This document shows, in pieces, positions 21,740 to 31,699 of a stretch of DNA of 64,000 bases. Position 1 is the first letter of the stretch; each line of letters starts with the position of its first letter. Origin of the DNA: Odontocerum albicorne (taxonomy: Eukaryota; Arthropoda; Insecta; Trichoptera; Odontoceridae); the NCBI GenBank assembly GCA_949825065.1, contig OX463865.1:19639115-19703114 (forward strand), read 5' to 3'. The notes beneath the pieces were generated by a model. It saw only the letters and a list, made by a program, of their open reading frames with translations, made no database searches and was not told where the DNA came from. A program made the translations under genes and the position numbers.

Positions 21740-22150
21740 TGTCGAAAAGACTAAAAGAAGGCGAATAAATGCTGTGGAAATGCGTGCACTGATGGAATAA
21801 CAATGTAAGACAGAATATGAAATGAAGTGATTACGGATGAGTGTGAAATTAAGGCTGATGTGTTGAGTAAGATGAAGAAGAGAAAGACATGTAGAACAAA
21901 TGAAAGAAAGACTAACAAAACAAATATATAGTGCAAATGTGAGTAGAAGGCGTGGTAGAGGAAGACCGAGGAAATTTTGATTGGATTAAGTGAATAATTT
22001 AAAAGAAGGAAATGTCAAAAGTCAAATAAATTGTTGGAATTGTACGAGAACTATAGATGTAGAAAAGTCGAAAGATATGTATCATGATCAGAAAGTCGGG
22101 CACACTCTCTTCTCTGCCCACCCCGAGAAATAAACGGTGTGACGGTATAT
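21740..22150 (+). mobile_element. LINE-A fragment
   Basis: Collinear with other LINE-A copies from the 'aatgctgtggaaatgcgtg' zone to the 3' end, with several deletions and no long frame. Confidence 0.65.
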
Positions 22151-22159
22151 ATATGTATA

Positions 22160-22547
22160 TTTTTTACACATGACAAGAAATATACATAATTTGTGAAAAA
22201 ACAACAGGTAATTTAATTCGGACACACAATTTTAATGGATCTGGGTTTGTTGCCTTTCATTTGTCGTGCCCCCAGTAAACTAGACTTTTGCCTGTATCTC
22301 ACTGAGGACATATAGCATGAAAATAAAAATGTTTAATTGTAATATTTTTCGTCTCTTGTTTTGAATGGCGCGTATAAGTCGTTGAAGAGTTTCACAATAC
22401 GCCTCTGAGTTTATTGTGTGTTCTCTTAGCATAAATTCCACGTGGATCAAGACCTTTCGGTGATAAATCGATACTTCTTTTCGATTTTTGATTATATAAA
22501 ACCCCGTTGCACATTTTCATCAACCTGACAAACAGTGACACTCAATT
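22160..22547 (+). repeat. Dispersed repeat family R, copy 2
   Basis: Same start and order as 13140-13530, with an extra 170 bp (22330-22500). It is interrupted at 22558 by LINE-B and continues to about 22900. Confidence 0.6.
22335..22500 (-). pseudogene. Mariner transposase fragment inside repeat R
   Basis: Minus-strand HVEFMLREHTINSEAYCETL followed by QRLIRAIQNKRRKIL is the mid-catalytic segment of mariner transposase (between the first and second catalytic aspartates). It is a fragment only, with no catalytic residue. Confidence 0.7.
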
Positions 22548-22557
22548 ACATATGTAT

Positions 22558-22821
22558 TGTTCTTCTTCCTAGTGTCATGTCAGGTCCCCCCAACGTTGAC
22601 TATCACCTGATGAGAGTAGCCATCTTTGTCCCCGGCAGCCCGAAAAATATCCCCAACGCTCCTTATACCAGTCCAATCACGTATATGGCGAAGCCAGGAG
22701 ATTTGCCTCCTGCCAACACCTCTTCGACCCTGTATTTTGCCTTGGATGATCAGGTGCAGTCATTTTTACTTTGCTCCTTTAAGTACATGACCCAAATAGG
22801 ACACCTTTCGGATTTTAATAT
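22558..22821 (-). mobile_element. LINE-B 3' end with 10-bp target duplication
   Basis: A 264-bp 5'-truncated copy. ACATATGTAT flanks it at 22548-22557 and 22822-22831. The host site, repeat R, is uninterrupted at about 13405. Its 3' tail is GAAGAAGAAC on the minus strand. Confidence 0.88.
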
Positions 22822-22831
22822 ACATATGTAT

Positions 22832-22904
22832 ATATCACACAAAATCAAACTCCTCACACTTCATCACTCCAGAATCACAATCACATCACATACCATATCA
22901 TCAT
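22832..22904 (+). repeat. Dispersed repeat family R, copy 2 (continuation)
   Basis: Continues the R sequence ('caaactcctcacacttcatc') after the LINE-B insertion. Confidence 0.5.
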
Positions 22905-23090
22905 CATCATCATCATTGTCAACCAGGGTCGATCCACTGCTGGATGAAGGTCTCCCCAAGTTGACTCCAAATAGTTCGGTTTTTTGCTCGTTGATGCCAT
23001 GTGATGCTGCCATGCTTCCTGATTTCATCTATCCAGCGTACCTTCGGTCTTCTTCTGAGCCTCTTTATGCCATATATACCATATATGAAT
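22905..23090 (-). mobile_element. RTE-type 3' end with (ATC)n
   Basis: A (ATC)n run at 22908-22920 is followed by a stretch whose reverse complement reads like the terminal RTE segment. Short, low-information copy. Confidence 0.45.
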
Positions 23091-23219
23091 GTGTATTTTT
23101 CTTTCCTTCTTATTTATCCTCCAGCATATCCGAATTGTTTATTCGTACATATTAAATAAATCCCATGATAAAAATACGAGTAATAAAAGGCACAATACAA
23201 AGTGAGGGATTAGAGTGAT

Positions 23220-23345
23220 TGTCTTTGGTGCTACCGGAGATGACTAAATCAATTTATGACAGATAAGGCAAGAAGCTGCAGTGCATGCTGTGTGTCTGCA
23301 TCTTCTTTCTCTTTTGGGTCTTAATAAGTAGCAATGCTTCTATGC
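23220..23345 (-). mobile_element. LINE-D fragment
   Basis: Resembles 14880-15000 ('agatgact', 'atcttctttctct'). No frame. Confidence 0.4.
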
Positions 23346-23389
23346 CATTTGGCTTAATGTGCTGCAGTTTATTTCTAGTTGAGCTGAAC

Positions 23390-23540
23390 ATTTCTTTTTG
23401 AGGGTCTTATGCTGTTCTTATATTCCTTACACTGCCCACCGTGTTTTTTTCTGCCGTTTGTCAGCTCGCTTATGAGAATATAACTTGGAAGTTTGAAGTC
23501 AAGCATGAGAGTTACATGTCCAGACCAATACAGGTGAACA
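23390..23540 (-). mobile_element. RTE-like LINE fragment
   Basis: Minus-strand WSGHVTLMLDFKLPSYILIS, then ELTNGRKKHGGQCKEYKNSI, follows the 'W.GHV.RM...RLPK.IL..EL..G.R' pattern of RTE C-termini. Confidence 0.55.
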
Positions 23541-23627
23541 CATGACTCCACCAAGTGGCATGAGATAAAAAAAGTGCATAACCAGGAGACAATATTATCT
23601 TCGGCCTCAGTATCGATCGAGCTTTTA

Positions 23628-23697
23628 GGCAATGGAATAGACATCAAACCCCATCTGGAAGTCAAGCATCTTACCAACTAGGCCACGGAGGTTATCA
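23628..23697 (-). repeat. tRNA-like sequence (SINE head)
   Basis: Read on the minus strand it has GTGGCCTAGTTGGTAAGA, an A-box-like D arm. The B-box side is degraded and there is no matched acceptor stem, so it is not a tRNA gene. Confidence 0.45.
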
Positions 23698-23757
23698 TGT
23701 ACACATATATCAAAGAATAAAGTTAAAAAACTATGGAAAGAATCATATAAGACTTAC

Positions 23758-23909
23758 CATAATAGAATCCCTTACAAATTTATATTCAGCTTGGCCAATG
23801 GGAGGCACCCCATTCTCCATGGGGGTATAGTTCCCTGAACATTGTGAAGGATTCATCTCTGTTGTCTGGTGGCACTCACTTTCACCCATTTCTTCTTTAT
23901 GCTCGAGCA
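23758..23909 (-). CDS. Exon 3 of the Myb/SANT-like gene: linker
   Basis: Encodes residues 85-135, an acidic, polar linker (VLEHKEEMGESE, MENGVPPIGQ, EYKFVRDSIM) between the DNA-binding domain and the coiled coil. Acceptor TTTTTCCCTCAG, donor ATG/GTAAGT. It joins exon 2 after the first base of codon 85 and exon 4 in phase 0. Confidence 0.82.
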
Positions 23910-23964
23910 CTGAGGGAAAAATGTGATCGTATATTATTAAAAGTTTCATTTTTCTTGTTTTCAT

Positions 23965-24340
23965 TTTGATACTTCCAGATTTTAACGAAACTTCAGAAAC
24001 ATTGTATATCTTGAACCACTCGCTCTACGTTGGAATATTTCGTAATCGGGGAAACTGCAGCGACATGCGTGTTTATATATTTGTATTTATATTGAATTTA
24101 TTTTTCTATTTTTTTTTCATTATACTTGAACCTTTCTCTTCGTGTGATAAAAAAATCCACGCGTTCCGGTGCTGTGTATTCAATGCACATCAATACATAT
24201 GTAAAAATGAGCTATTTAAAATCGAAAAAATAAGAATATTCATAGCCAATCGCTTAAATTAATTAAATTCGAAGTCAAAAGTGATAATAATTGAAATTTA
24301 ATTGCTGAAAACATGAAAAAAACATCAACCAACATTTACA
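23965..24340. other. Intron 2, AT-rich part
   Basis: A 98-codon plus-strand frame (23966-24262) shows no motif and looks like chance. Confidence 0.4.
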
Positions 24341-24559
24341 AAACAGGCGAAGAGACCACCTCAAATGGATGCCCGATAGCTACTGAAGTGAGAGAAGCGA
24401 GCGAACTGAGATTCTATTTCTTACGTTCCCTTATACCAAAGTAGAGTGAGACGTGAATAGCGTCGCTTCCTCACCATAGCGGTTTTTTAGAATAAACATA
24501 CCTACGTCACACACTGGCAAACGTTTGATTGTATTGGTGAATTTATTCCCGATTTTCAC

Positions 24560-24759
24560 AAAATATCTCTGATGCTAAGTGCTAATTAAGTTACCGTTAA
24601 GTGCTAATTATTATTAATATTATTTTTGTCATTCAATGCGTAAATGTATTACGGAGCAATACCTAAAATCTGAACCCAGTATTTATTATATTTATAGAGA
24701 TATTTAAGTGTTTAGAAGCAATGTGTACTAGTTACACATCACAGGGAAGGAAGGGTTAA
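24560..24759. mobile_element. Fragment of the TTAA MITE of 20.7 kb, inverted
   Basis: The reverse complement shares 'ttccttccctgtg' and 'tttatagagatatt' with 20716-20830 and ends with TTAA at 24756-24759. The other end is not found. Confidence 0.45.
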
Positions 24760-24859
24760 ACATGATTTGAAAATTAATGTATGGATTTACATTAAGGCTG
24801 ATTAAAAGCATTTAGACAGTCGATCGGAGCGTGGTTGTTATTGCGACAGAATTTGAGTA

Positions 24860-25345
24860 CTTGGGCTTTCAGGATGAATGACGTGTGGAAAAGATTTGTG
24901 TGAGCTCTTGAGTGTTGTTGTTATAATTTTGTTGTTTTATATTTGTATTTCTGTATATTTTGGTTTTTATTTTTATGATTGTGTGCGGTATATTATGGGA
25001 TGAACATTTTCGGTCTTTCTGGAGTGATGATGTGTGAAGGGTTTGATTTCGCATGATGTTTCCAGTTGTAATTGAGTGTCACTGTTTGTCAGGTTGATGA
25101 GAACGTGCAACGGGGTTTTGTTTTTGTGTAATCGAAAATCGGAAAGAAGTATCGATTTATTTTTTTACGCTAAATATCATCAGTGAGATACAGGCAAAAG
25201 CCTAGTTTACTGGGGACACGACAAATTAAAGGCAACAAACGTTTACTGGGGACACGACAAATTAATTCATTAAAATAATGTGTGTCCAAATTAAATTACC
25301 TGTTGTTTTTTCGCAAATGATGTATATTTCTTGTCATATGTAATG
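24860..25345 (-). repeat. Dispersed repeat family R, copy 3 (reversed)
   Basis: Reverse complement of 13140-13530 in order, ending 'atttcttgtcatatgtaa'. A short segment (tactggggacacgacaaatt) is duplicated near 25210-25260. Confidence 0.6.
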
Positions 25346-25774
25346 AATAAATAAATAAATATTGAGTAATATGAAGGAAAGCAGCCATTGGCATCGTACG
25401 GACTTAAATGATGTACTCTTGATTTAAGCTTATATGTGGCAACCAAGTATCAGTCTCAGCAGAATTAGAAATGAATTATCTTAAGATACAATATAATATC
25501 AAATTATAGCACCAAATTATCTTAACACATTGTTGTCGGGCGGTTTTTCCATCAATCTATGCTGTTAAGCGGGCAATTAATTTAGATTCGCGCGCGAAAT
25601 TACGTTTCACGTAAAATGACTATAACTTGAGAACTATTGATTATATTTAAATAAAATTTTCAGCCTTTTATCATTAATGAAATCGTTTTTAATGATCTAT
25701 TTATAAACTTATATATATTTGGGTAAACAATTATGATATTTAAGGTTAAATTACATTTTTACCTTACTGTCCAT

Positions 25775-26152
25775 TTAGTCATTCTGTACATGTTCAACAT
25801 AATATATATTTTGTAAAATATGAAAAAATAAACACCAATATTGTTTTAAAATATGATATCGTTGAAAACAGTTCCCTTTGTGTAATGGCCCATCACAGAA
25901 TTTACACATATATCGGGTTTCGCTACGCACTTTGTGGACCGCACGCACACACGACATCTCCTTCGTAGATTCTTGTTTTTACCAGTGCTTTCAATCTTTG
26001 CCAATGTATGTTTTCTCATATCCATTGAAAGTCTTCCCGGAGAATCTGATTTTGAAGATTTTTTTCGGACACCAGATGTCGATGGTGTCGGTTCCGAGTC
26101 TTGAATATTATCCGACGAAATCTGATCAGCCACCCAGTGTTCTGCAATGTCC
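25775..26152 (-). pseudogene. piggyBac transposase C-terminal part with cysteine-rich domain
   Basis: Minus-strand GRLSMDMRKHTLAKIE, then RRRCRVCVR, then after a one-frame shift ETRYMCKFCDGPLHKGNCFQ and RYH. The C-x2-C, C-x2-C, H and C-x4-H pattern is the zinc-binding cysteine-rich domain by which piggyBac transposases bind their ends. The frameshift lies between CRVCVR and the second half. Confidence 0.75.
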
Positions 26153-26279
26153 TTTAAAAATTATTTATATTTTATTTTATTTTCTCTTGTAACAGAGTTA
26201 TACACAACAAAGGAGTTGAACAATGCACAATTTATTAAATACATCGCCAGTCTTTTTGTCTATTTAGTAGTTTTTCGTA

Positions 26280-26832
26280 AGATAGAATAATAAGAAATAT
26301 ATTGGTCTGCTGGCAAAAAATGGTGTTTCCGTGGATGCATCATCTGGACTCCAGTATTCATATCTTGTCCTTAAGGACTTGTCCCATAAGAAGGATAAGT
26401 CCCAAAAAGTTCTTCATTTCTTGTATTGTAATGTCTTTCCGTTTGAGAGTTTTCTTATATATTAAAAATTTGTGCTTACTTTGATAATAATATCTGTTAG
26501 ATTCTTGTACAAGGAATGTAAAAAAATCATCTCCTATGAATAAATTTACCGCTTCCGTTACACTATTCAAAACACTACCGGTAGTTAAACCTGGTCGACC
26601 TTAAAACTTCCAGGACTGGTGGATTGTCTGCTGATGACCATTCTTCTTCACCTTCATCCGAGTCTGAATCCGAATCGCTTGAAATTGTTCGTCGGAAAAA
26701 TGTCCGAGGACGTGCAGTAACTTCATTATTACTAGTTTCAAATTCGCCATCTGTATTTTTCTCAACACAATAATAATCTGACAAATTATCAGCACACAAT
26801 TCCCCATCGCTCTAATTACTATCGTAATCCAT
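26280..26832 (-). pseudogene. piggyBac transposase N-terminal part
   Basis: Starts MDYDSN at 26832, has an early TAG, then an acidic stretch (SSDSDSDSDEGEEEW) typical of piggyBac N-termini. A frame change follows, then FLVQESNRYYYQSKH and FLGLILLMGQV. It runs out near 26300 after a DKI.EYW motif. The next ~300 residues of the family, with the DDD catalytic core, are missing, and the sequence jumps to the C-terminal domain. Confidence 0.75.
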
Positions 26833-26867
26833 TTTTATTGGGTATTTTTTATGAAAAAAATATTCAT

Positions 26868-27715
26868 TTATTCTCTCTCTGTGGTTGCAGTCCTAAGACT
26901 GGTTTGCAGCAATTTCAACTCTTCTCCTCCATTCCTCCCTGTCCTGTGCGGCTCTTTTTAAATCTGTATATGTTGAGCAGCGCACGTCCACCAACAGGTC
27001 CTCCAGGTACTCTCGGCGTGGGCGTCCCCTAGAGTTTGTCCCCTCGGTCATACCCTCCATTATGGCATGCAAAAGGCCCTCTTGTCGTATTATATGACCG
27101 ATCCATCTTGCACGCCTTTCGGACAGGATCCTGAGCAGGTGCCTTCCTCCTTCGATTCGTTGGAGAACCTCTTCATTCGTGATGTGGTCTCTCCAGGAAA
27201 TTCCTAATAGTCTTCTATAGGACCACATCTCAAAAGCCTCTAGTCTCCGTCTATCTCTTTCGGATAGGCACCATGTCTCGCAGCCGTACATCAAGATACT
27301 CCATACATAGGTCTTGATGAGGAGTATTCTCAGTTTTAGGTCTATATTATTTGATTCTATTATTTTCGACCTTTTATTAAATGCAAGTCTGGCCTGATGT
27401 ATACGGCTGTCGACCTCGCTCTTAGACCGACCGTCCCATGTTATTTTGCTCCCGAGGTAGACAAACTCTTTGGTGTTCTTTAGTGGTTTACCCGACATCA
27501 CTATTCTCATCTGGTGTTGCGCTCGGCCTACAGTCAGCAGCTTTGTTTTGTCTTTATTTATCTTCATACTGTAGTTATTTTGAAGAATGCTTTGCATAGT
27601 TGTTAAGGTCTCTTGTAGTTCCTCTTCACTTTCAGCAACCATAGCAATATAATTTATTATTGTACAAAAATACGGAACAAATAACTTTTCAAACACAACA
27701 GCGATCGATATCCAC
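26868..27715 (-). mobile_element. LINE-G (RTE-like) 5'-truncated copy nested in piggyBac
   Basis: One long open frame, the best preserved LINE in the window. The 5' cut falls at the reverse transcriptase active site, with IINYIAMVAESEEEL where YADD would be expected. Its piggyBac host resumes on both sides. Confidence 0.85.
26893..27696 (-). CDS. RTE-type reverse transcriptase, C-terminal 267 residues (truncated)
   Basis: Encodes the palm end, thumb and C-terminal part of a non-LTR reverse transcriptase. Motifs in order: MKINKDKTKLLTVG, EFVYLGSKITWDG, VDSRIHQARLAF, YGCETWCLSERDRRRLEAF, then RRLLGISWRDHITNEEVL, RRARWIGHIIR, and the C-terminal RGRPRREYLEDLL and DREEWRRRVE. These are typical of RTE clade ORFs. 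The endonuclease and the first two thirds of the reverse transcriptase are absent, and the frame has no ATG of its own, so it is not an active element. Its uninterrupted frame suggests a young insertion. Confidence 0.8.
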   Translation of the reverse strand: MFEKLFVPYFCTIINYIAMVAESEEELQETLTTMQSILQNNYSMKINKDKTKLLTVGRAQHQMRIVMSGKPLKNTKEFVYLGSKITWDGRSKSEVDSRIHQARLAFNKRSKIIESNNIDLKLRILLIKTYVWSILMYGCETWCLSERDRRRLEAFEMWSYRRLLGISWRDHITNEEVLQRIEGGRHLLRILSERRARWIGHIIRQEGLLHAIMEGMTEGTNSRGRPRREYLEDLLVDVRCSTYTDLKRAAQDREEWRRRVEIAANQS

Positions 27716-27921
27716 TATACTATACTATATGATACAATGATAGTTATTTTGTAATATTTTTTTAATAAAAATAATTAGCAATAGCGGAATGTAGGCAGAA
27801 ACGAAAATAGAGAACGTCTTGAACTAAACAATACCGCCTCAATACTGAAGAATTATAAAGATAAAAAGGAAATGTTTATCTTACAACTATAGTATTGTAA
27901 TTCGAGTGCATGTTATATGAC

Positions 27922-28018
27922 GACAGTCTGCCACCCGACCCTAATTATACTAAGACAGTCTGCCACCCGACCCTCATTATACTAAGACAGTCTGCCACCC
28001 GACCCTCATTATACTAAT
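27922..28018. repeat. 32-bp tandem repeat, 3 units
   Basis: Unit 'gacagtctgccacccgaccc' plus 'tcattatactaa', inside the 5' subterminal part of the piggyBac. May be a multiplied binding site. Confidence 0.85.
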
Positions 28019-28189
28019 CGCTTCACTTCACAAGTAACCGCAAACCCAATTCCGATCTGTACAACGTTTTTTGGCATCTCCCGCGCTCTACCAACAGTAA
28101 GCAAATACAACACTTTTAAGCGTCTCCCACTCTCTACCAACAGTATGGAAAAGACGCTTTTAAGCGTTTCCCGCAAACAATGTGTTAAG

Positions 28190-28740
28190 ATATAATATCA
28201 AATTATAGTACCATATTGAAATTATTGTTCATGTGCTATTTTTCTTAGCAATGAATAAAAACTCAGGTAAAATTTGGAGAACCGATGTATCAGCTCCCTC
28301 ACTCTTTACGAAGATTGTGGAGAGTCGATATACAGACTTCAATGTCAGTACGGCTTTGAGAGTGACGTTGACACGTGCTTCGTTTTTTTTATTTAAATCG
28401 TGAATACTAATTATAAAAAAAATATATTTTTTACATAAAGAATTGGCCTTACTATGTCAGTTATTATTTCAGATGCTGACAGTAAGTTTATAAACTCTTA
28501 CGAAAGTAATGTAAGTGACTATGATAGTTAAAGTTGTAGAGATGTAATGGTGTTCCCTAATCATAGTCTTCACTGATTTTTACGTAATGTAAAAAATGGA
28601 TTCATGGGGTTGAAGTCTGGAAACACATTTGTGAATAAAAAAACATTTTTAATTGATAATTAATTGTAAAGTATTATATAATATATAATTAGTATCAAAA
28701 ATATGTTTAGTTTAATAATGTGAAGTATCTTACAAATATA
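28190..28740. other. Intron 2 spacer
   Basis: AT-rich, nothing recognised. Confidence 0.4.
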
Positions 28741-28744
28741 TCAG

Positions 28745-29815
28745 AAAGAATTACTGTAATCTGAAAATTATCCGTGTTTTTGTAAAACCGTTACAAAAAA
28801 ATATCAAAAAGAATTACTATAATCTGACAATTATCCATATTTTTGTAAAACCATTACAAAAAAATATCAAAAAGAATTACTATAATCTGACAATTATCCA
28901 TATTTTGTAAAACCATTACAAAAAAATATCAAAAAGAATTACTATAATCTGACAATTATCCGTATTTTTGTAAAACCATTACAAAAAAATATCAAAAAGA
29001 ATTACTATAATCTGACAATTATCCGTATTTTTGTAAAACCATTACAAAAAAATATCAAAAAGAATTACTATAATCTGACAATTATCCGTATTTTTGTAAA
29101 ACCATTACAAAAAATTATCAAAAAGAATTACTATAATCTGACAATTATCCGTATTTTTGTAAAACCATTACAAAAAATTATCAAAAAGAATTACTATAAT
29201 CTGACAATTATCCGTATTTTTGTAAAACCATTACAAAAAATTATCAAAAAGAATTACTATAATCTGACAATTATCCGTATTTTTGTAAAACCATTACAAA
29301 AAAATATCAAAAAGAATTACTATAATCTGACAATTATCCGTATTTTTGTAAAACCATTACAAAAAATTATCAAAAAGAATTACTATAATCTGACAATTAT
29401 CCGTATTTTTGTAAAACCATTACAAAAAAATATCAAAAAGAATTACTATAATCTGACAATTATCCGTATTTTTGTAAAACCATTACAAAAAAATATCAAA
29501 AAGAATTACTATAATCTGACAATTATCCGTATTTTTGTAAAACCATTACAAAAAAATATCAAAAAGAATTACTATAATCTGACAATTATCCGTATTTTTG
29601 TAAAACCATTACAAAAAAATATCAAAAAGAATTACTATAATCTGACAATTATCCGTATTTTTGTAAAACCATTACAAAAAAATATCAAAAAGAATTACTA
29701 TAATCTGACAATTATCCGTATTTTTATAAAACCATTACAAAAAAATATCAAAAAGAATTACTATAATCTGACAATTATCCAAATTTTCGTAAAACCATTC
29801 CAAAAACAAATTAAA
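28745..29815. repeat. 62-bp satellite array, about 17 units
   Basis: Unit includes 'tatcaaaaagaattactata', 'atctgacaattatccgtatt' and 'tttgtaaaaccattac'. Inner units are almost identical, with only A/T switches, while the first and last are diverged, as in an array homogenised by unequal exchange. It lies in intron 2 of the Myb/SANT gene. Confidence 0.96.
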
Positions 29816-29925
29816 GGACAAATTTTAATCAGTATTTTTGGCACATATGAGAACAAATGTTCACCACCGTAATAGTTAAGAGCACTTAAAATTGTACAGA
29901 ATAAAAGGGTGAATAAGGGTGAATA

Positions 29926-30593
29926 AAGGGTCTTTCAATTTGAGCGTTTTTTTTTATTTTAATTTTTTTAATTCTTAATAAAACTCACAATTTGCTTTGA
30001 CTTCAAAACACTTTGTATTGGTCATTGAAGTATAATGTTTGACCTATAAACACAAAAAACAATATCCGCCAAATGTCCACCTCTTGCAGCTCCACAGATG
30101 TCCACTCTTTTGTCAAAATTTTCGATGACATTTTGGCATAACTCACCGAATAATTTCGTCGTTCAGCTCAAGAATTCATCGGGGCTCATTCTTATAGACC
30201 TGGCTTTTCACGTAGCCCCAGAGAAAGTAGTCCAACGGTGTCAGATCACATGATCTTGCTGACCAATTAACATCACTGTTTCCGGAGATTACAATACATA
30301 AAATAATTCAACAATTTGAACGCGTTGTTGTATTGTATACGACTCCATTTTTATAAATGTCATACATTACACTTCTCAAATGTTAACCAATTACCAATTA
30401 AAATCACCGTTTCCGGAGATTACAATACATAAAATAATTGAACAATTTGAACACATTGTTGTATTGTATACGACTCCATTTTTATAAATGTCATACATTA
30501 CACTTCTCAAATGTCACAAAACCCAGGCAAGTTTGTAACGCCACCTGTGTTTTATCGAAGAATGAAAAAAATCGCTCAATTTGAAAGATACTT
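29926..30593 (-). mobile_element. IS630/Tc1-like element, internally deleted, copy 1
   Basis: Inverted ends AAGGGTCTTTCAAATTGAGC (19 of 21 match) between TA dinucleotides (29924-29925, 30594-30595). The minus strand keeps traces of LTPLDYFLWGYVKSQVYKN, the end of an insect IS630-like transposase. A 105-110 bp stretch (30283-30392) is repeated at 30411-30515. Copy 2 is at 53485. Confidence 0.8.
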
Positions 30594-30747
30594 TAGATAC
30601 GTAGAACGGTAAAACGATCTATAATTTTTACTCGCATGTACTGTATACAAGTAAAGTGTTATAAAACACAATACAATAGCAACATGGAATAGCTTATTGT
30701 ATAGTTAATAGAATGTGCGGGTATATTTTGAGTTAAATTAAACAAAC

Positions 30748-30821
30748 CTTTTTTTTTTACTATTTTGGATTGAAGTTTCATTCTTTTCCACTGTTCTCTT
30801 AATTTCTGCACTGTTCTTGGC
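30748..30821 (-). CDS. Exon 2 of the Myb/SANT-like gene: end of the DNA-binding domain
   Basis: Encodes residues 60-84 (RPRTVQKLREQWKRMKLQSK), the third helix of the Myb/SANT-like fold with the third tryptophan (W71). It uses the second of two tandem acceptors (TCAGAG/G); only that choice keeps the frame open and restores the domain's 'W.R.RT..QL...W' pattern. Donor AAAAG/GTTTGT. Confidence 0.85.
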
Positions 30822-30922
30822 CTCTGATTTAATAAAATGAATCTGGAAAATAGATGAGTAGAGATAAACATTAAATTGTTAAATCATATATTTTTAATAA
30901 AGAAAGTATTTAATATATTATT

Positions 30923-31165
30923 TATAGTTAAGGCATTAACATTGTGGAGGTTTAAAGACATTGTAATTTGTTTTATCAAACACTGTTTATTCAACTTTTT
31001 GTAACGGTATAACCCTACCGGTTTCAAGGTGCACACCTCATCATCGGGGGAGTACAAACGAGTCTCATTTGTGTTCCCCTGATGATGAAGGGAAAGCCTT
31101 GAAACCGGTAGGGTTATACCGTTACAAAAAGTGGAATAAACAGTGTTTGATAAAACAAATTACAA
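30923..31165. repeat. Foldback repeat (Penelope-like), two near-complete arms
   Basis: Arms of about 90 bp in inverted orientation, each containing 'ccctaccggtttcaagg' and 'gtttattc.actttttgtaac'. The plus arm carries CTGATGA (31079-31085) and GAAACCGGTA, a hammerhead-like core; the opposite arm has the same block with CTGA changed to CCGA. Located in intron 1. Confidence 0.75.
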
Positions 31166-31215
31166 AGTATTTAATTTTAAATATTAAAAAAAATTAAAAA
31201 GCCTGTACCAAAGTA

Positions 31216-31695
31216 TAGTGGAATCTCAGTTTTCAAACTTAATCTGTTCCAGAAAGCTGTTCCAGAAATGATTCCCAGAAGAAGTAATATAAATTGGTTT
31301 AATCTGTTCCAGACTCCCAAAAATACGCAGCGCAGCACACAATAAATAGATAAAACAAATGAAAATTTTACTGCACTTGACCTGTACTGAGGAGAGCTGA
31401 TGGCGTAAATGGAAGGTGGTGAGACAGGTGGAGAGGAGGGGAGATGGTATTGTTTGGAAAGAGAGTCACCTTGCATAAAAACATCAGGCGACTGTCCTTC
31501 TAGAGTTCTTTCTCTTTTCTGTCTCACTAAAAACCTATCCGTCGAAGTTTGTTTTGCCTGCATTTTCAAAAAAATTCTGAATCGAGACATGGTATTGTCA
31601 TTGAAAATGTATGTTCAAAAACCAAATTAAAATAATATGTTCGAGAACTGAATTGTTCAAGACGAGAGACGTTCCAAAACCGAGGTTCCACGGCA
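31216..31695. mobile_element. Tigger/pogo-like MITE
   Basis: Ends GTGGAATCTCAGTTTTC and inverse of CGTGGAACCTCGGTTTTGG, with repeated 'gttcgagaac' words near the right end. It sits next to a TA. Related fragment at 12060-12313. Confidence 0.65.
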
Positions 31696-31699
31696 TTTT

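Larger units (their letters stand above)
25526..28184 (-). mobile_element. piggyBac-family transposon, internally deleted, with nested LINE
   Basis: Both ends start CACATTGTT after TTAA (25522-25525 and 28185-28188). The transposase is on the minus strand. The central catalytic region is deleted, and a LINE-G copy of about 0.85 kb sits in the 5' leader. The two sides outside TTAA also share about 30 bp ('atatcaaattatag.acca'), so the local target region is duplicated. Confidence 0.85.

Noticed and set aside
22535..23155. 206-residue plus-strand frame
   Set aside because: Runs antisense through LINE-B, part of repeat R and an RTE end; a composite chance frame.
28745..29815. CRISPR-like regular repetition
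   Set aside because: Contiguous 62-bp tandem units with no distinct spacers, in eukaryotic intronic sequence.
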